From contig NC_081406.1 of the NCBI RefSeq assembly GCF_030272615.1, positions 400,162,939 to 400,226,938 on the forward strand: a DNA stretch of 64,000 nt. Reading direction: 5' to 3'. The stretch is from Cryptomeria japonica. Lineage: Eukaryota; Streptophyta; Pinopsida; Cupressales; Cupressaceae. How positions within the stretch are numbered: position 1 is the first letter of the stretch; every line of letters starts with the position of its first letter. The position numbers and the translations under genes are program-made. Positions 12,521 to 23,860 of the stretch are shown piece after piece. The notes beneath the pieces are model-generated. The model did no database searches. It was given only the letters and a program-made list of their open reading frames with translations, and was not told the DNA's origin.

Positions 12521-12602
12521 GGACGAGAGAAAATGTCTTCTGGAGTGCCTTTGTAGCTATTGGACGAGAGAAAATATCTTCTGGAGTGCCTTTGTAGCTA
12601 TT
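12521..12602. repeat. 41-bp tandem duplication
   Basis: Two 41-bp units starting GGACGAGAGAAAAT (12521-12561 and 12562-12602) differ at one position (TGTC versus TATC). Confidence 0.85.
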
Positions 12603-12658
12603 GGTAGAGTAGCAGACTCTCACTTTCTATCGTGCCCACTGGACCTAAGATAAGAGCA

Positions 12659-12781
12659 TTAAATCCTATGATGCACCCACAATGCATCAGGCCTCGAGAA
12701 TTGTTTGGCAATCGAACCTAGGAGAAGAGCAAACACAACTCCGATGAAAAAGAAGACAAGAACGACGCCCGACAACGACAT
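12659..12781 (-). other. Candidate first exon or small membrane-peptide ORF
   Basis: A 40-codon minus-strand ORF starts with MSLSGVVLVFFFIGVV and continues with a hydrophobic stretch to residue 24, then AKQFSRPDALW. This looks like a signal anchor or signal peptide. The 100 bases upstream on the minus strand are pyrimidine-rich and less AT-rich than the surroundings, like a plant 5' UTR. Possible splice donors lie inside the frame (CTAG/GTTCG at about codon 21; TGG/GTGC at about codon 35). It could be the first exon of a gene running toward lower coordinates; no second exon was identified. The function is unknown. Confidence 0.3.
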
Positions 12782-13105
12782 CAGCGGACTTAAACAGGAC
12801 CTTCAAGGAATTGGGGATGGGAGGAGAGGAATGAAGGCAAAGGAAAGCCCGAAACTCTGAAGGGCTAAGGAAAATGTAGAGGATCGGGGATACCCCTTAA
12901 TATTTGCCAAAAGTGGTATAAGGGAATAGGTGGAAGGAATTGGTATGTTGGATTTTCAAGGAAGGTATGAAAAAGGTAACATGTCTATGGGGTGGGGCAT
13001 GGATGTATGAACAAGTCTAAAAGTTTAACAGAGAAAGAAAGAAAGAATGAACGAGACCAAAATAGTCTATGGGATCCATGTATAGCACACGTAAGTTAAA
13101 AACTG
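12782..13105. other. Unassigned; possible promoter/5' UTR of the ORF at 12659-12781
   Basis: Purine-rich on the plus strand (pyrimidine-rich on minus) and richer in G+C than the flanks. No clear TATA box was found. Confidence 0.25.
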
Positions 13106-13204
13106 AAAAAAAAAAAAAAAAAAAAGCATCAAGACCTCAATATATAATCTCTTCTCTAGTTCTAGAGTTAAATTTTGATTAAAAGGTTTATTGGTTTTTC
13201 GACT

Positions 13205-13440
13205 TTTGTTTCTTCAAACAAAGTGTTTAAGTTGTCTGCTTTCAAAAACTCTATATAAATGGCATGGATGTCACTGTATGTCAAGCATTCCATGACAGAG
13301 TGTTGCTTTATCTCTACTGTTCGTGTTGCAAAATAGGCATATTATCTTTTCCTACTCTTCTTTAGGTATCATCCATCTTACCTATTTCACACCTCAAGTG
13401 ATGAGAGCTAGTTCATAACCGAGCCATCAACATTTTTGCT
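13205..13440 (-). pseudogene. LINE C-terminal zinc-binding-like domain remnant
   Basis: Minus-strand peptide pieces RWMIPKEE, ICLFC and MECLTYSDIHA match, in order, the C-terminal part of the LINE at 49999-50355. That copy has the fuller pattern RWMIPKEEWEDRRCRYC and IIECLAYSNIQ. The frame shifts at least twice. Confidence 0.55.
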
Positions 13441-13879
13441 TTCTATTTAATATTCGCTCTTATGTAGGCTTTTTCATAATGGTCTCCTGTGGGGTTGAAT
13501 TCTTTGATATAATACACTTTTTTGCATCCATTTTGTTTTGTCCATAAGCTATTCCTAATTTTTTCTTTCACAATCTTTTATTTCTTCATTGGTGTTTGGG
13601 CAAAAACTATATACTCACGTCCCATTTTTCATCCATTTGTCATTTTGTTTCATCCAATGTTCTCCCTTCTCAACAATGTTTTTACATATTTTGAGACTTC
13701 TTTAGATAACTTACTAGACAAACCATCGCTAAAGCTTCCAAAGGATACGCGCCAGTTTCTGTTTATAGAATCGCATATGGAACAAAAGTTTTAATTTTGA
13801 GACTACTTATGATTAGATATTTTTGAATTCTTTCAAGTTGTATCCATTTTTTATCAAACATACCATTGCCCCATATTTC

Positions 13880-14640
13880 ACATCCATATCGAATCACTGG
13901 GGTGACCAACAAACCAAAAAGCATTCTCTTGGTAACCAAGAGAATGCTTTACACCTATTTTGTAGTGAGTACAATGCTTTTCACCCTCCTTGAATTCTTT
14001 TTGCTCTACATGTTTCCCAGTTAAGCTTAAATTGTGAAAAATTGAGCCCAAAATATTTGTACTCATTCACCACTTCCAATGGACTGCCTTAAAAAAGAAA
14101 ATCATAATGTCTTTTTATTCTTCTCAAAGAGGAGATCATCACTTTCGTCTTGCTAATGTTCACTTGCATCCCTACTTCTTGACAAAAAGTTTTAAGTGTC
14201 TTCAAGTGTTCCCTCAGGCCATTTGTTGTTATAGCAATTAGGATGAGGTCATTTGCATATAGAAGTAGCTTTATTATATAATTAGCCAACTAAACTCCTT
14301 CTCTACTAGTTTTGTTTAGCCATTCTTCTAACTTATCAATATATAGCCCAAACAACATTGAGGAGAGTGGGTAGCCTTGTTTAACACCAATATCATTGTC
14401 AAAACATTCTGACATTCCATCTAAGGTTCTGAATTTAGCCTTGACCTACTCATATAGCCTATGTACCGCAACTCTAAGCATATTTGGAACTCAAATTCCT
14501 CCATTCTATTCCAAAAAATTTCACGTGGTACCATATCGAAGACTTTTCTAAAGTCTACAAAGTAGCAAATTGCCCCCTTGTGTATTCCATATTTTTTCAA
14601 CCAAGAACTTAAGGTTAACACCATGATCGATGGTGGAATG
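13880..14640 (-). pseudogene. LINE reverse transcriptase remnant
   Basis: YFVDFRKVFDMVPRE (14421-14624 frame) is catalytic block A of a LINE reverse transcriptase, with the first aspartate kept. The next frame (14089-14289) carries LLLYANDLILI, the block C FADD/YADD box with N in place of the first D, then MQVNISKTKVM. A third fragment (13878-14066) fits the thumb. The D-to-N change plus frameshifts mean it is inactive. Confidence 0.75.
13919..13949. repeat. 15-bp perfect inverted repeat, 1-nt spacer
   Basis: AAGCATTCTCTTGGT, A, ACCAAGAGAATGCTT, inside the LINE thumb region. It may have arisen by a templated palindromic duplication. Confidence 0.85.
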
Positions 14641-15589
14641 TTTTGGTCTAAAATTAGTCTATCATTTGGCTCTTTTTCCTTCTATTTCTACCTAACTACT
14701 AATCATGTGTTCAATCATGCTTCCAAAAAGCTTCCCAAGGAGGGGGTTGACTATAATAGTGCGGTAAATTTGATGATTTATTTATATCACAACTTTTGTG
14801 AAGAGGGAACACAACATGGGTTGTCCAATTTTCTGGGAAACCCTCAAGTGACATTATTGAAGATGCAATTGATATGAGGTGCAAGGACATTTTAAATATT
14901 GTGCTTGCAACCCATCTATATCATGTGCCTTCCCCCTGCCAACCTTTTTATGCCATGTTTGATATCTTCAATGATAAAAAGTGTAGTAGTGTCATTGATT
15001 ACTGGGGTTTCCTATTTATTTTGACTACGCTCATATAACATCTTTGCATATTCAAGCCATTAACATCTCGTGATACTATTTTCTATTTGTTTTCTCTTTT
15101 GTTGCAACTCTTTCTAGAATCTTTTGGAGTTTTGTTTTCCAAGGCAATTAGCTCTACCCTTCTTATGTTCACATATTTTTCTTTTTTACACCTTAACAAT
15201 TTTTTGTACTCTTACTTTCCTTGTCCATCCCATCTTCTCACAAATTTCTTTTTGCTAACTTGCACTCATCATCAAACCAAGAATATGTCGAGAAAGAATT
15301 ATTTGCTTATCTTTTAGATCTAGTCCTCTTGCACTTGACTAAAGCTTTGTGAATCAAGGAAGCTACATATCCTTGCCCACAAGATGATATATCAAATAAT
15401 TTGAATTATTTTTTATTCCTTAATAGACCGTTTGAGCGCAACCTTGAAGAGTTTTTAATTCTCGAGTCATAAGGATTCTCCTCCATGAGGGTGCTTTCTT
15501 TTATTTAGGATGGATTTGTTCACCCTATTGCATGTTTATATGAATGTCCAGTTTTTTATATATTGGATTATGATATAAACTTAGCCCTA

Positions 15590-15800
15590 TTGGGCATTCT
15601 GCTATCATTAAATCCATTACTCTTGAAATGTGATCTTGTAAATAGATAACATAGTCTACAACACTTTGACCATTGTACATTTTACAAGTGATGTTTCCTA
15701 ATTTTGGTCATGCCTTCATACCTTTACATAGGACCATTGTGTACAAACTACATACGCTCAATAATTTTGCCCCATAATGAGTAACATTACCCTTACTATT
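15590..15800 (-). pseudogene. LINE endonuclease remnant
   Basis: Minus strand reads VTHYGAKLLSVC, then TCKMYNGQSVVDYVIYLQ, then SRVMDLMIAECP. The order and the S-V-V-D-Y-V-I block match the C-terminal half of the AP-type endonuclease of LINEs. One stop and at least one frame change are visible. Confidence 0.55.
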
Positions 15801-15900
15801 GTTTGAAGTTATTTCCCAAATTTGATCACTCTCTTCTTCTAGCCATAGCGGGTCACTTTTTTTTGTGCATTGAAGTTTAAAAGGCTAACAAAATTGATAG

Positions 15901-16790
15901 TTAGTTGATTCGCATGACCTCATATTTTGGACTTTAGGGATTAGAAGGAACTCATTAAAGGTATACACATAAGGGAAATCCCAATAGCCTAAAAAGGTCG
16001 ACAAAATAACACAACCAAGAATACACTTTGGACTTTGAGGATCGAGGATGCTTTGAGGCATGAGTGTAAAGGAATCCTCAACAACCTAAAAGCTTGACAA
16101 CCACCAAACTTGGGCAAAATGCAAGGCCTCGAGGCAAGGTTTCAAGAGTGATAGGAAAGGAATGCAAGGACAAAATACCTCAAAACTTTGACTAGGCAAC
16201 AAACATGACAGCCAATTTTTTCAAATATTAAAGTAGGTATCAAGATCAAATTGAAGGCATGATGGCACGAGGCACCGAAACTCATTCTGATAATTTTCAC
16301 AATTGGTCAATTTTTTGTTTTTTCAACTAGGCTATTTGATTACAATATGAGAGGGGGTCAACACAATATCCATGAGCACAATCCAAGCATGATTAACCCA
16401 ATTAAAATTTCTTAGATCAATTATAAACTTAGGCTAGTCAAATGCAAATTGGAGACATGTAGAACAAAACAAGGCAAGAAGAAACACAACAAAATTGGTT
16501 AAGAGCTATGCAATACACATTCCCAATTCATCAATATAAGGATATTTGAAACTATTTCCTAAAAACTATTCTTTTGACATTTTATCACTTCTATATGATA
16601 ATATTTGGAAGGCAAGCTCCTAACAAGTGAGGGTAAAATGTAAATGTGCAACGTACATACCATTTTGCAAACTGTATGGGCATCCTTAGTATATAGTCCT
16701 AAATTGTACTCACTTAAATACTCAAATTGACATACAGAATAAGATGAAACTCGTGTTAAAAAAAATCCACACCTTAAAATATCATTATGT
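15901..16790. other. Unassigned AT-rich sequence
   Basis: No gene or element recognised. Confidence 0.3.
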
Positions 16791-17135
16791 CTATCAAATT
16801 AAAAGTACAAGGATTCTCAATTCAAGGTTGCATATGCAAAATTGGCATACTTCTCCAAAATCCAAATTTAATATTAGCGCCAAGCTAAGTCAATCTAAAA
16901 TAGATCTATCAAATTAAAAGTACAAGGATTCTCAATTCAAGGTTGCATATGCAAAATTGGCATACTTCTCCAAAATCCAAATTTAATATTAGCGCCAAGC
17001 TAAGTCAATCTAAAATAGATCTATCAAATTAAAAGTACAAGGATTCTCAATTCAAGGTTGCATATGCAAAATTGGCATACTTCTCCAAAATCCAAATTTA
17101 ATATTAGCGCCAAGCTAAGTCAATCTAAAATAGAA
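16791..17135. repeat. Three-copy perfect 115-bp tandem repeat
   Basis: Units start at 16791, 16906 and 17021 with CTATCAAATTAAAAGTACAA. By eye all three are identical apart from the last base of unit 3. The array sits in otherwise non-repetitive AT-rich DNA and does not encode an uninterrupted frame. Confidence 0.9.
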
Positions 17136-18007
17136 TTTAACCTACCTTGAAACAAATCCAACATCCCAAAATACCATTCCTATACTAGGTTAAAAAGCAA
17201 TAGTGTTGCCTTCAACTATTTCAAGTCGCACGTGCAAGATTGACCCATTTTTATCAAAATCTAAATCCAATTATTACCCTAAGTCAAATTTGTCCAAATT
17301 TAATGTTTGAGGTTGAACCAAATCATTCACTCTACTGTTCTTGCCACTCACAACCAGTCGTACCCTTGCCATAGCAAATATTAAGCACCAATTATTCTGA
17401 TTGCATCAAATCCTTTATCAACAAACTCCAAAACCCTAGTTCTTGCGCTAGGTCATTCCATTGCCCAATCACATCAATTTACATTTGTTAATTGTTGCTT
17501 TAAACTAAAAGAAAATCATTAAACCAATCAATAGAATTTGATTTAAGCATAGAGAGGAACAAGCCAAATTCCCATCTCTAGCACAAGTTCGACTGCTGTT
17601 ATTTAATGCCACCAAGATTTTCATTGCAAGTAGAAACATCAGGAAAATCTTAATTACAAGTACCAAAGATTGGAATATTATGGTTTAGAATCATGCCATT
17701 TGGTTCAGACCCACAAACGTGGGGATCAAGGCTGCAGATTCAGGATTGACCCATATTCAGAAAACAATTACAGATCACAGAACACAATCATCTCAATTTG
17801 TTCATAACAGATCCAACTTAAAAAATCAAATAACCGTTGTCTATCACAGCGAGTTCAATCTCCTCTCAAACACCAAGTTCACATTTATTTGTCATTTTAT
17901 TCATGTCTCAGATTTGATCAAGTACACGTCTAAATCCAATGCTTTTATCCAGGGTAATTTATTTATTATTCTCTTGTTTGCAGTTATCCAGCCTACAAAA
18001 TTATATA
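17136..18007. other. Unassigned sequence
   Basis: A plus-strand open frame crosses 17719-18117, but it runs into the duplicated segment at 18008 and shows no domain. Confidence 0.3.
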
Positions 18008-18366
18008 GGGTTGTTTTATTTCCTTACAACATTATATTTAAATATTTTGTGAGGCAATCTGCAAATACTATTATATTATTGCAGTACAAAATGAGAGAAA
18101 CAGGAACAGCACATTAACTAATAAATTGAAAAACCATGCGCCCTTTACAAGACGAATAAGAAATTAATAACTATCACAAGTTTTCGGGTTGTTTTATTTC
18201 CTTAATAACATTATATTTAAACATTTTGTGAGGCAGTCTGCAAATAGTATTATATTATGGCAGTACACAATGTGTGAGAAACTGGAATCAGTACATTAAC
18301 TAAATTTCAAAAACCATGCACCATTTTCAGTGACAAATAAGGAATTACGAACTATCACAAGTTTTC
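18008..18366. repeat. Diverged tandem duplication, unit about 178 bp
   Basis: Copy 1 (18008-18185) and copy 2 (18186-18366) both start GGGTTGTTTTATTTCCTTA and end ACTATCACAAGTTTTC. Many substitutions and small indels separate them, so the duplication is old. Confidence 0.8.
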
Positions 18367-19379
18367 CCATGTAATATTGATATGTATTTAATAGCAAGGT
18401 CCATCAGCACATTTACAATGAAGACATTCCATTCCAATCCATATCAATATTCATGTTGATGACAAGAAGAGTTAGACAAACCCAGTACTCCTTATCGATA
18501 TTGATCAGTGCAAATGCATGAAAAGTGTCCAATTAAATTCCAGGCAGGTGTTGTAATTCCAGATATCCACTGTGGCAAGTAACAAAAATCCACCACATAT
18601 AAGGTACAGAAATTTTCTTACTGCGAGTAGGGACCAATACACTACTAAGCTAATGACTGGCTGGATCATTTTCTTTCAGCTATCTAAAATTATTCGAGTT
18701 CTTGAACACAAACTTCTCTAGGCATCCATTAATGCTCTAAGCATTTGCTCCATTTAGTGCACAGGAGTGTTCCACCCTATGCAACTCATTTAAAAGAATG
18801 GTAATACTCCACTACAAAACAAAAGATACTTAAAGGTCTTGAACCTATACTTTATGATCAACTTAAAAAGGCATACCAGAAGATATCCATAATACCAAAG
18901 GATCGTAATTATCAAAGCCTTCTCTAAAGTTGTTAAAAAGATAACTGGCTGTCAACAGTATGCTTATTTGAACTGAACTACAGATTGGATAGCAGCTGAT
19001 CTTACACCTGTAATGACAAGCTAGGAATCACTCCGACTTCAAGGAAATAGCATTTGACAACAATTCAAATTTAATTTTACAACTCAATTTTTTCTAACAA
19101 ATTCAGGGCATCAGAACTAAAAAAGAGATCATATAATACATCCATTCAATCAACAATTAATAGTACAGAACATGGCTTAAATCTGTTCATTCAGTATGAA
19201 CAGAACAAAGGAGGTCACGAAGTTCTCAACCTCTTCTTGCTTATCAATGCCATGTGAAAGGCTGGAGTGTAGAACATTGAGCACTTCTTATCCTGTAGCC
19301 ATGATAGACAAAGAACACCTGTGGAGAGAAATTGCTTTTAAGGTGATGGCCGGCCTTAATTGCAGCAATTGTCTTTCTT
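18367..19379. other. Unassigned sequence
   Basis: Mixed-composition DNA without recognisable genes. It may be intronic or 3' flanking if the candidate exon at 19380-19616 is real. Confidence 0.25.
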
Positions 19380-19616
19380 TCAACCCATATGGATGTCTTT
19401 TAAAAATGTACAGGTGATTTTGTGATCATCTCCTAAAGGTGACAAAGACATCCACGACTTTGTTACCTGATGAGTCTTGATAGAATTATATATTTCTTCT
19501 TCCTCCTTAAATCTATACCAGTCCAAAGTGATCACACTTAATGGTATGCCTAAATCGAATCCTGTGACACAATGGATCCTGGTGACATAAAACCCAAAAA
19601 AATCTTCAACTCCATA
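19380..19616 (-). other. Candidate terminal exon of an unidentified gene
   Basis: A minus-strand frame of 78 codons is open from 19616 to a TGA at 19380-19382. It contains TGFDLGIPLSVITLDWYRFK, then an EEEEIYNSIKTHQ stretch, which looks more protein-like than the low-complexity frames nearby. An internal CAG/GTAACA could be a splice donor. It has no start codon of its own and I recognise no family. A chance open stretch is a real possibility. Confidence 0.25.
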
Positions 19617-20398
19617 TCAAGCGCGAAGACACCTGCTGAGCAAACACAACAAAATTATTATTTATCAGACAGTTAACAGAATAATAAAATAAGGGGTAAA
19701 TTTAATATTTATCAGACTGAACAGAATAATAATATAAGTGGGATATGAAGCTTTCTGTAAACGATTAATTTATTGTATGGTACAGTACTGTATACTAAAA
19801 TAGATTATGAGCTTATGCTGGAATTCACATTCATATGGACAAATAATAAATATAATTCAATCAATCAGCTGCCACTGCAAAAAACGAAGGCATGCATGAC
19901 CACATCAATCATAAAGCAAAAGACTGCAAAATGAGCATTTCTATAATTCATTGGAACGTGAAACCAAACTAGGATTTCAGACTTTCAAAGCTGATGTAAT
20001 GTCTATGACTTTGTTCCCAATAAATGTTTAAGAAGTTAAAAACCATTCAAAACGTAAGTTTTTACTACTAGATATTTCCTTCGCCAGATTAGATCCCATC
20101 TCACCAAAGCAAGCAAAAATTCCAATAGCTGAAAAGAGAACTAATTGTCTCTCGAGACAGCAGAGTGTAGAAGAGATACTGATATTATTTGGCATTTTGT
20201 GCCTCCTCCAGTAGGTGACTGAGGTTGGGAACTCCAGAGGAGACAACCATTCAGCAAGAGTAGGAAGCAGGATGATTGATAGATCAAGGAAAGAAAAGCA
20301 ACTCCGGTCCTCCTCCAATTACAGGAAGATAGACAAATAGGCAAACTCTGACCCTTCCAATGAATCAAATCAAAAGATAGCCAGCAATAAAAAACAGA
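19617..20398. other. Unassigned sequence
   Basis: No recognisable gene; open frames on the minus strand have no domain signature. Confidence 0.25.
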
Positions 20399-20516
20399 AC
20401 CTGATTTTCTGAAGAATACAAGGTAAAGGGGGGCAAAGCTTGAGGGCAAATACAGTAACCTGATTTTCTGAGGAATACAAGGTAAAGAGGGGCAAAACCT
20501 GAGGGTAAATGCAGTG
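20399..20516. repeat. 59-bp tandem duplication
   Basis: Two units start ACCTGATTTTCTGA (20399-20457, 20458-20516) with several differences. They form the left edge of a larger, older duplication series. Confidence 0.8.
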
Positions 20517-22010
20517 GATGGATGAAGAGGATGTAACTTAGTTCTATTTCCAGTATCATGGGATAAAACATACATCCGAGATAATTTTTATTTATATAAG
20601 ACCCTTAGAAGCTATTCCTGAGAATGATGTGCAAGTCCAGTATCTTCCATGAATCATAACCACCTTCAAAGAAACTTCACTTAAATGGGTTCTTATCTTT
20701 AAAGAAAGAATTCATCCCTCAGGTGAATCGATACCTGTGAGAGGGTTTTTTTCCTTTAAAAGGAATCAGCTGTGGCAATTGGAAACTACTATCGGGCATC
20801 ATCCTGACCCCATCAGTCACATTGTGGAGTTCTAAAAGAGATGAATGTAATCAGACTTTTTTTTCAAAATATGCTCAAGCCAATCAGAAGTGAAAATATG
20901 AGAGGTTAAGGAAGGTCCTATAAAGCTTATCCCTAACAATGCCAAATGTCAGTTGGTAGGAAGATGGCACCAAGTTACCATCCTCAACATTTCCTACAAA
21001 TTTTCAGCAATAGGCATTGACCAGAAGGATTAATTATCCAAATGGCTGGATAGTCAAAAAGAAGCAGACTAGTTTTATTAAAAAGTTAGTTGATCTCTGA
21101 TAATCTTATAACTACATGAGAGGACCTCCAGAGAAGGTGCCAAAACGAGTTAATAAGTAATACAAGGCAAGGGAAGCTGGAATTAAGGGGCATGTGCAGT
21201 GTACGGATGAAACCATAAAGGGGATGCATCTATTATAAGTTCTAGATCTAATACACAAGGAGAAAAACAAAAAATCAGAGCAAACTTTGCTCTGTGAGAT
21301 GCCAGACAAATCCTTTATGAGAATGAGATGCAAATTTGGGTCATCTTTCACAATCAGTTTCAAAGAATCTTCACCAAAGTGATATCTTAACATTGTGTGA
21401 CACTGCAATAAAGCTGGTCAAATAAGTCTTTTCACATAAAGTCAAAACCTGCAAGAGGGTTTTTATCTTTAGGACAATATAGCTGTGGGGCTTAAAGGCT
21501 ACTGTTGAACAGTCTCCTGGTCCAGTCTTCTGGTAGATTTCCATGTGCAGCGTGGTCAACCCAACTATTTACAAAAGGTGCATTAAATCTAGTGGAGTTG
21601 GAAATATGAGGCCAATGCCGGTCTTATGGAACATTCCCCAAAGATGCTACAACAGTTTTGGTAGGAGGATGACAACCAATTACCCCACCTAATGTCTCTA
21701 TAAATTCTTAAAAAATGAAGTGGTCAGAAAGATTAAATTGCCAGTTGACTGGATTGTCAAAAAGGGGAAAACTGGTTTTAGTAAGCACAGGTCGATTGTT
21801 GATAACCTTATAACAATTTGGGCATGCAGTAACTGAGTTCATGAGGAATACAAGGCAAGGAGGGCTCTAATGGTGCAAAGTCAGGCAATCTATCATGATC
21901 ACTTTCAAAGAATCTCCATTTATGTGGGTTCTGATCTTGCATGGCACTGTACTATAGCTGGTAAAACAAGTTATCCTTTGGAGCTAGGACAATTCTACTA
22001 AAAGATGTGT
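20458..22010. repeat. Old tandem duplication series, period about 690-705 bp
   Basis: The landmark GAATACAAGG(C/T)AA(A/G)G recurs near 20470, 21160 and 21845. Long stretches between the landmarks align: for example 21013-21120 aligns with 21718-21830 (TGGATAGTCAAAAAG versus TGGATTGTCAAAAAG, then a shared TTGATAA/CTGATAA-type end). Two and a partial third unit remain. No domain was found in any frame, so this looks like duplicated non-coding DNA. Confidence 0.65.
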
Positions 22011-22854
22011 AATGGGAGCAGTCCAGCATTTTCCAAAATATGGGTGCAGTCCCCAGCTGTCTGCTTATGTTTTCTCACGGAAGCTTTGTGTAAGGCTACT
22101 TTTCATTAATATCACTCCCTCATGCTAGGGGAGTTGAGTTTATTAAAGCAAGATGTTGGTTGAAGTCTAGATCTTAGCACCATGAGGCGCAGGAGCAAAT
22201 GTTATCTTTTCTCACTTTCTTTGAAAGAAACTTCCCTCGTATGCCTGCTGTTAAAGGTGGCCCATCCACCTTGTTTGATGATAGGGAGATCATGCATCAT
22301 TGGTCCATTGATTGGGAGGAACTGTTTCCTGCATAGCACCAATTTGAATTGGCTTGGTCAATCCCCAAGAACTTATCCTACCCCAATCGAGATGGCCCCT
22401 ACCTATATAACTGGTGTGGGCCCTACTCTATGGAAGAAAAGCCAGTGTTTGGTAAACCATAATTTCAGACACCTTTCTAACAGCGATTCAGGACAAACAG
22501 AATGGGTAACCGTATAAAAAGGGGAGGGAAGCGAGCTGGCCACCCTATGGATAGTAGGGGGCCCCACCCCTTTATGTTTTACGACTTATAGTAGGGGCAT
22601 GCTTGAAAGAGACAGCAATGGTGCCATATCCTAACTCCAAAAAATGCATTTTAGCAACGAACTTCCCTAGACTAAACATTCTACTACTTAAATATCTGCA
22701 AAAGAAGCAACAAACATCAATCCTACATCCACACAGGGGTTCTATAGGTTCTTTTGCTACCATCATTCCTGATGTCTTTGAAAAGAGTTTTGTACAGAGA
22801 AAACAAAGTAGACGTCAACATCAATGAAGATAATACAACATGGTTGAAGTCAAA
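22011..22854. other. Unassigned sequence with diverged internal repeats
   Basis: The phrase AAATGTTATCTTTTCTCAC recurs at about 22198, 22911 and 23744. Positions 22660-22810 align with 23887-24027. No gene was recognised; open frames are inconsistent between copies. Confidence 0.4.
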
Positions 22855-22995
22855 TTCAAGCATATCCATAGAAGAGTCAAGCTCTTGCACATTGAGGCAC
22901 ATACATAAATGTTATCTTTTCTCACTTTCTTAAGAAGACGCTTGCTTCCCTTTTATGTTAGACTGATGTTGTCGACATGTAAAATTGTCCTTGCC

Positions 22996-23222
22996 TAATT
23001 AAATAAATATTTTATTTATTTATTGTATCCTAAGCCTTCTATTAATTAAATAGATTTTATTTATTTAATTAATTCACTTATCCTCTTCTAGCCTCTCCTC
23101 ATTTAAATAGATGTTTTTATTTATTTAAATTATCCTTTCCCTAAATTAAATAAATATTATATTTATTTAATTGGTCCCACCTCTTCGATTAATTAAATAG
23201 ATCTTTATTTATTTAATTAATT
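22996..23222. repeat. Array of five AT-rich imperfect palindromes
   Basis: Units of the form AATTAAATA-n-TATTTATTTAATT lie at about 22996-23024, 23041-23074, 23100-23131, 23143-23172 and 23188-23222. They are separated by short C/T-rich spacers. Confidence 0.8.
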
Positions 23223-23375
23223 CATTAGCTTTTTCTATTCATGACACTTGTCATTCATGTCTTAATTTGTCTTAAACCACCTCTCTAATATTTTATTATT
23301 TTCTCTACCTACCCTTTAATCCTAGCCGACCATTTATCCTTTCACCTCTTAAACTTATCCCTCCATTTTCTAAGG

Positions 23376-23433
23376 TGTATTGTGCACAAGAGCTCAACAA
23401 TCCGTTCTTTGTTGAGCTCTTGTGCACAATACA
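23376..23433. repeat. 25-bp perfect inverted repeat, 8-nt loop
   Basis: The left arm 23376-23400 (TGTATTGTGCACAAGAGCTC and five more bases) is the exact reverse complement of 23409-23433. The loop is TCCGTTCT. A transcript would fold into a strong hairpin. Confidence 0.9.
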
Positions 23434-23860
23434 AAATATGAGAGAAATCATATCAAACAAGATCAATGGAGATTAAACCCTACTAAGTATGCGAATGGTA
23501 TAATCTTCCTATTTTGTTGTGATTTGCATGTTTTAGGTTCTTCATTGGTGTATGGTAGATTCTTAATTGTAGAACTAGGGTTTTATGTGGTTGGATCTTT
23601 GTTGGTATACAATAGTTTAACATTCCATTTTCACAGATGTAATTTATGTTCCATGAAGTAATAAAAGATGCATTTCTCCAAACCAGACGTCTCCAAGCAT
23701 ATCCATAAAAGAGTCGAGCTCTTACACACCAAGGCACAGGCATAAATGTTATCTTTTCTCACTTTCTTAGGAAGACACTTCCATTTTATGCCTGCTGTTA
23801 GACTGCTGTAATTCTATGTTCAGTGGAGTAATAGAAGATGTATTTCTCCAAAATAGAAGT

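Larger units (their letters stand above)
13106..15900 (-). mobile_element. Degenerate LINE, minus strand
   Basis: On the minus strand the order is apurinic endonuclease (about 15590-15800), reverse transcriptase (about 13880-14640), then a C-terminal cysteine/histidine domain (about 13205-13440). This is the order of a single-ORF LINE. It shares blocks with the plus-strand LINE at 49045-50462 (YANDLIL, MQVN-SKTKVMI, RWMIPKEE), so both are one family. A run of 20 A on the plus strand at 13106-13125 (T on the element strand) lies at its 3' side. It is broken throughout. Confidence 0.7.
22970..23635. mobile_element. Solo LTR, 666 bp, target duplication GATGT
   Basis: It begins TGTCGACATG and ends TTTTCACA. 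It is flanked by perfect GATGT at 22965-22969 and 23636-23640. The uninterrupted second copy of the target (about 23810) confirms the empty site. It holds five AT-rich palindromes (22996-23222) and a 25-bp perfect inverted repeat (23376-23433). There is no internal region, so this is the product of LTR-LTR recombination. Superfamily and orientation are not determined. Confidence 0.85.
22855..23860. repeat. 169-bp tandem duplication, first copy split by a solo LTR
   Basis: Copy 1 is 22855-22969 plus 23636-23694; copy 2 starts at 23695. Both start CAAGCATATCCATA(G/A)AAGAG. Removing the solo LTR and one target copy restores the alignment, so the duplication came before the insertion. Confidence 0.7.

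Noticed and set aside
17719-18117. 132-codon plus-strand open frame
   Set aside because: No domain; it runs into the diverged 178-bp duplication, where the second copy does not keep the frame.
20141-20575. 144-codon minus-strand open frame
   Set aside because: It spans the 59-bp tandem repeat, and the same region is open in another minus frame too; not conserved in the related units.
22182-22517. 111-codon plus-strand open frame
   Set aside because: It shares sequence with the repeated block at 22911 and 23744, where the frame is not kept; no family recognised.
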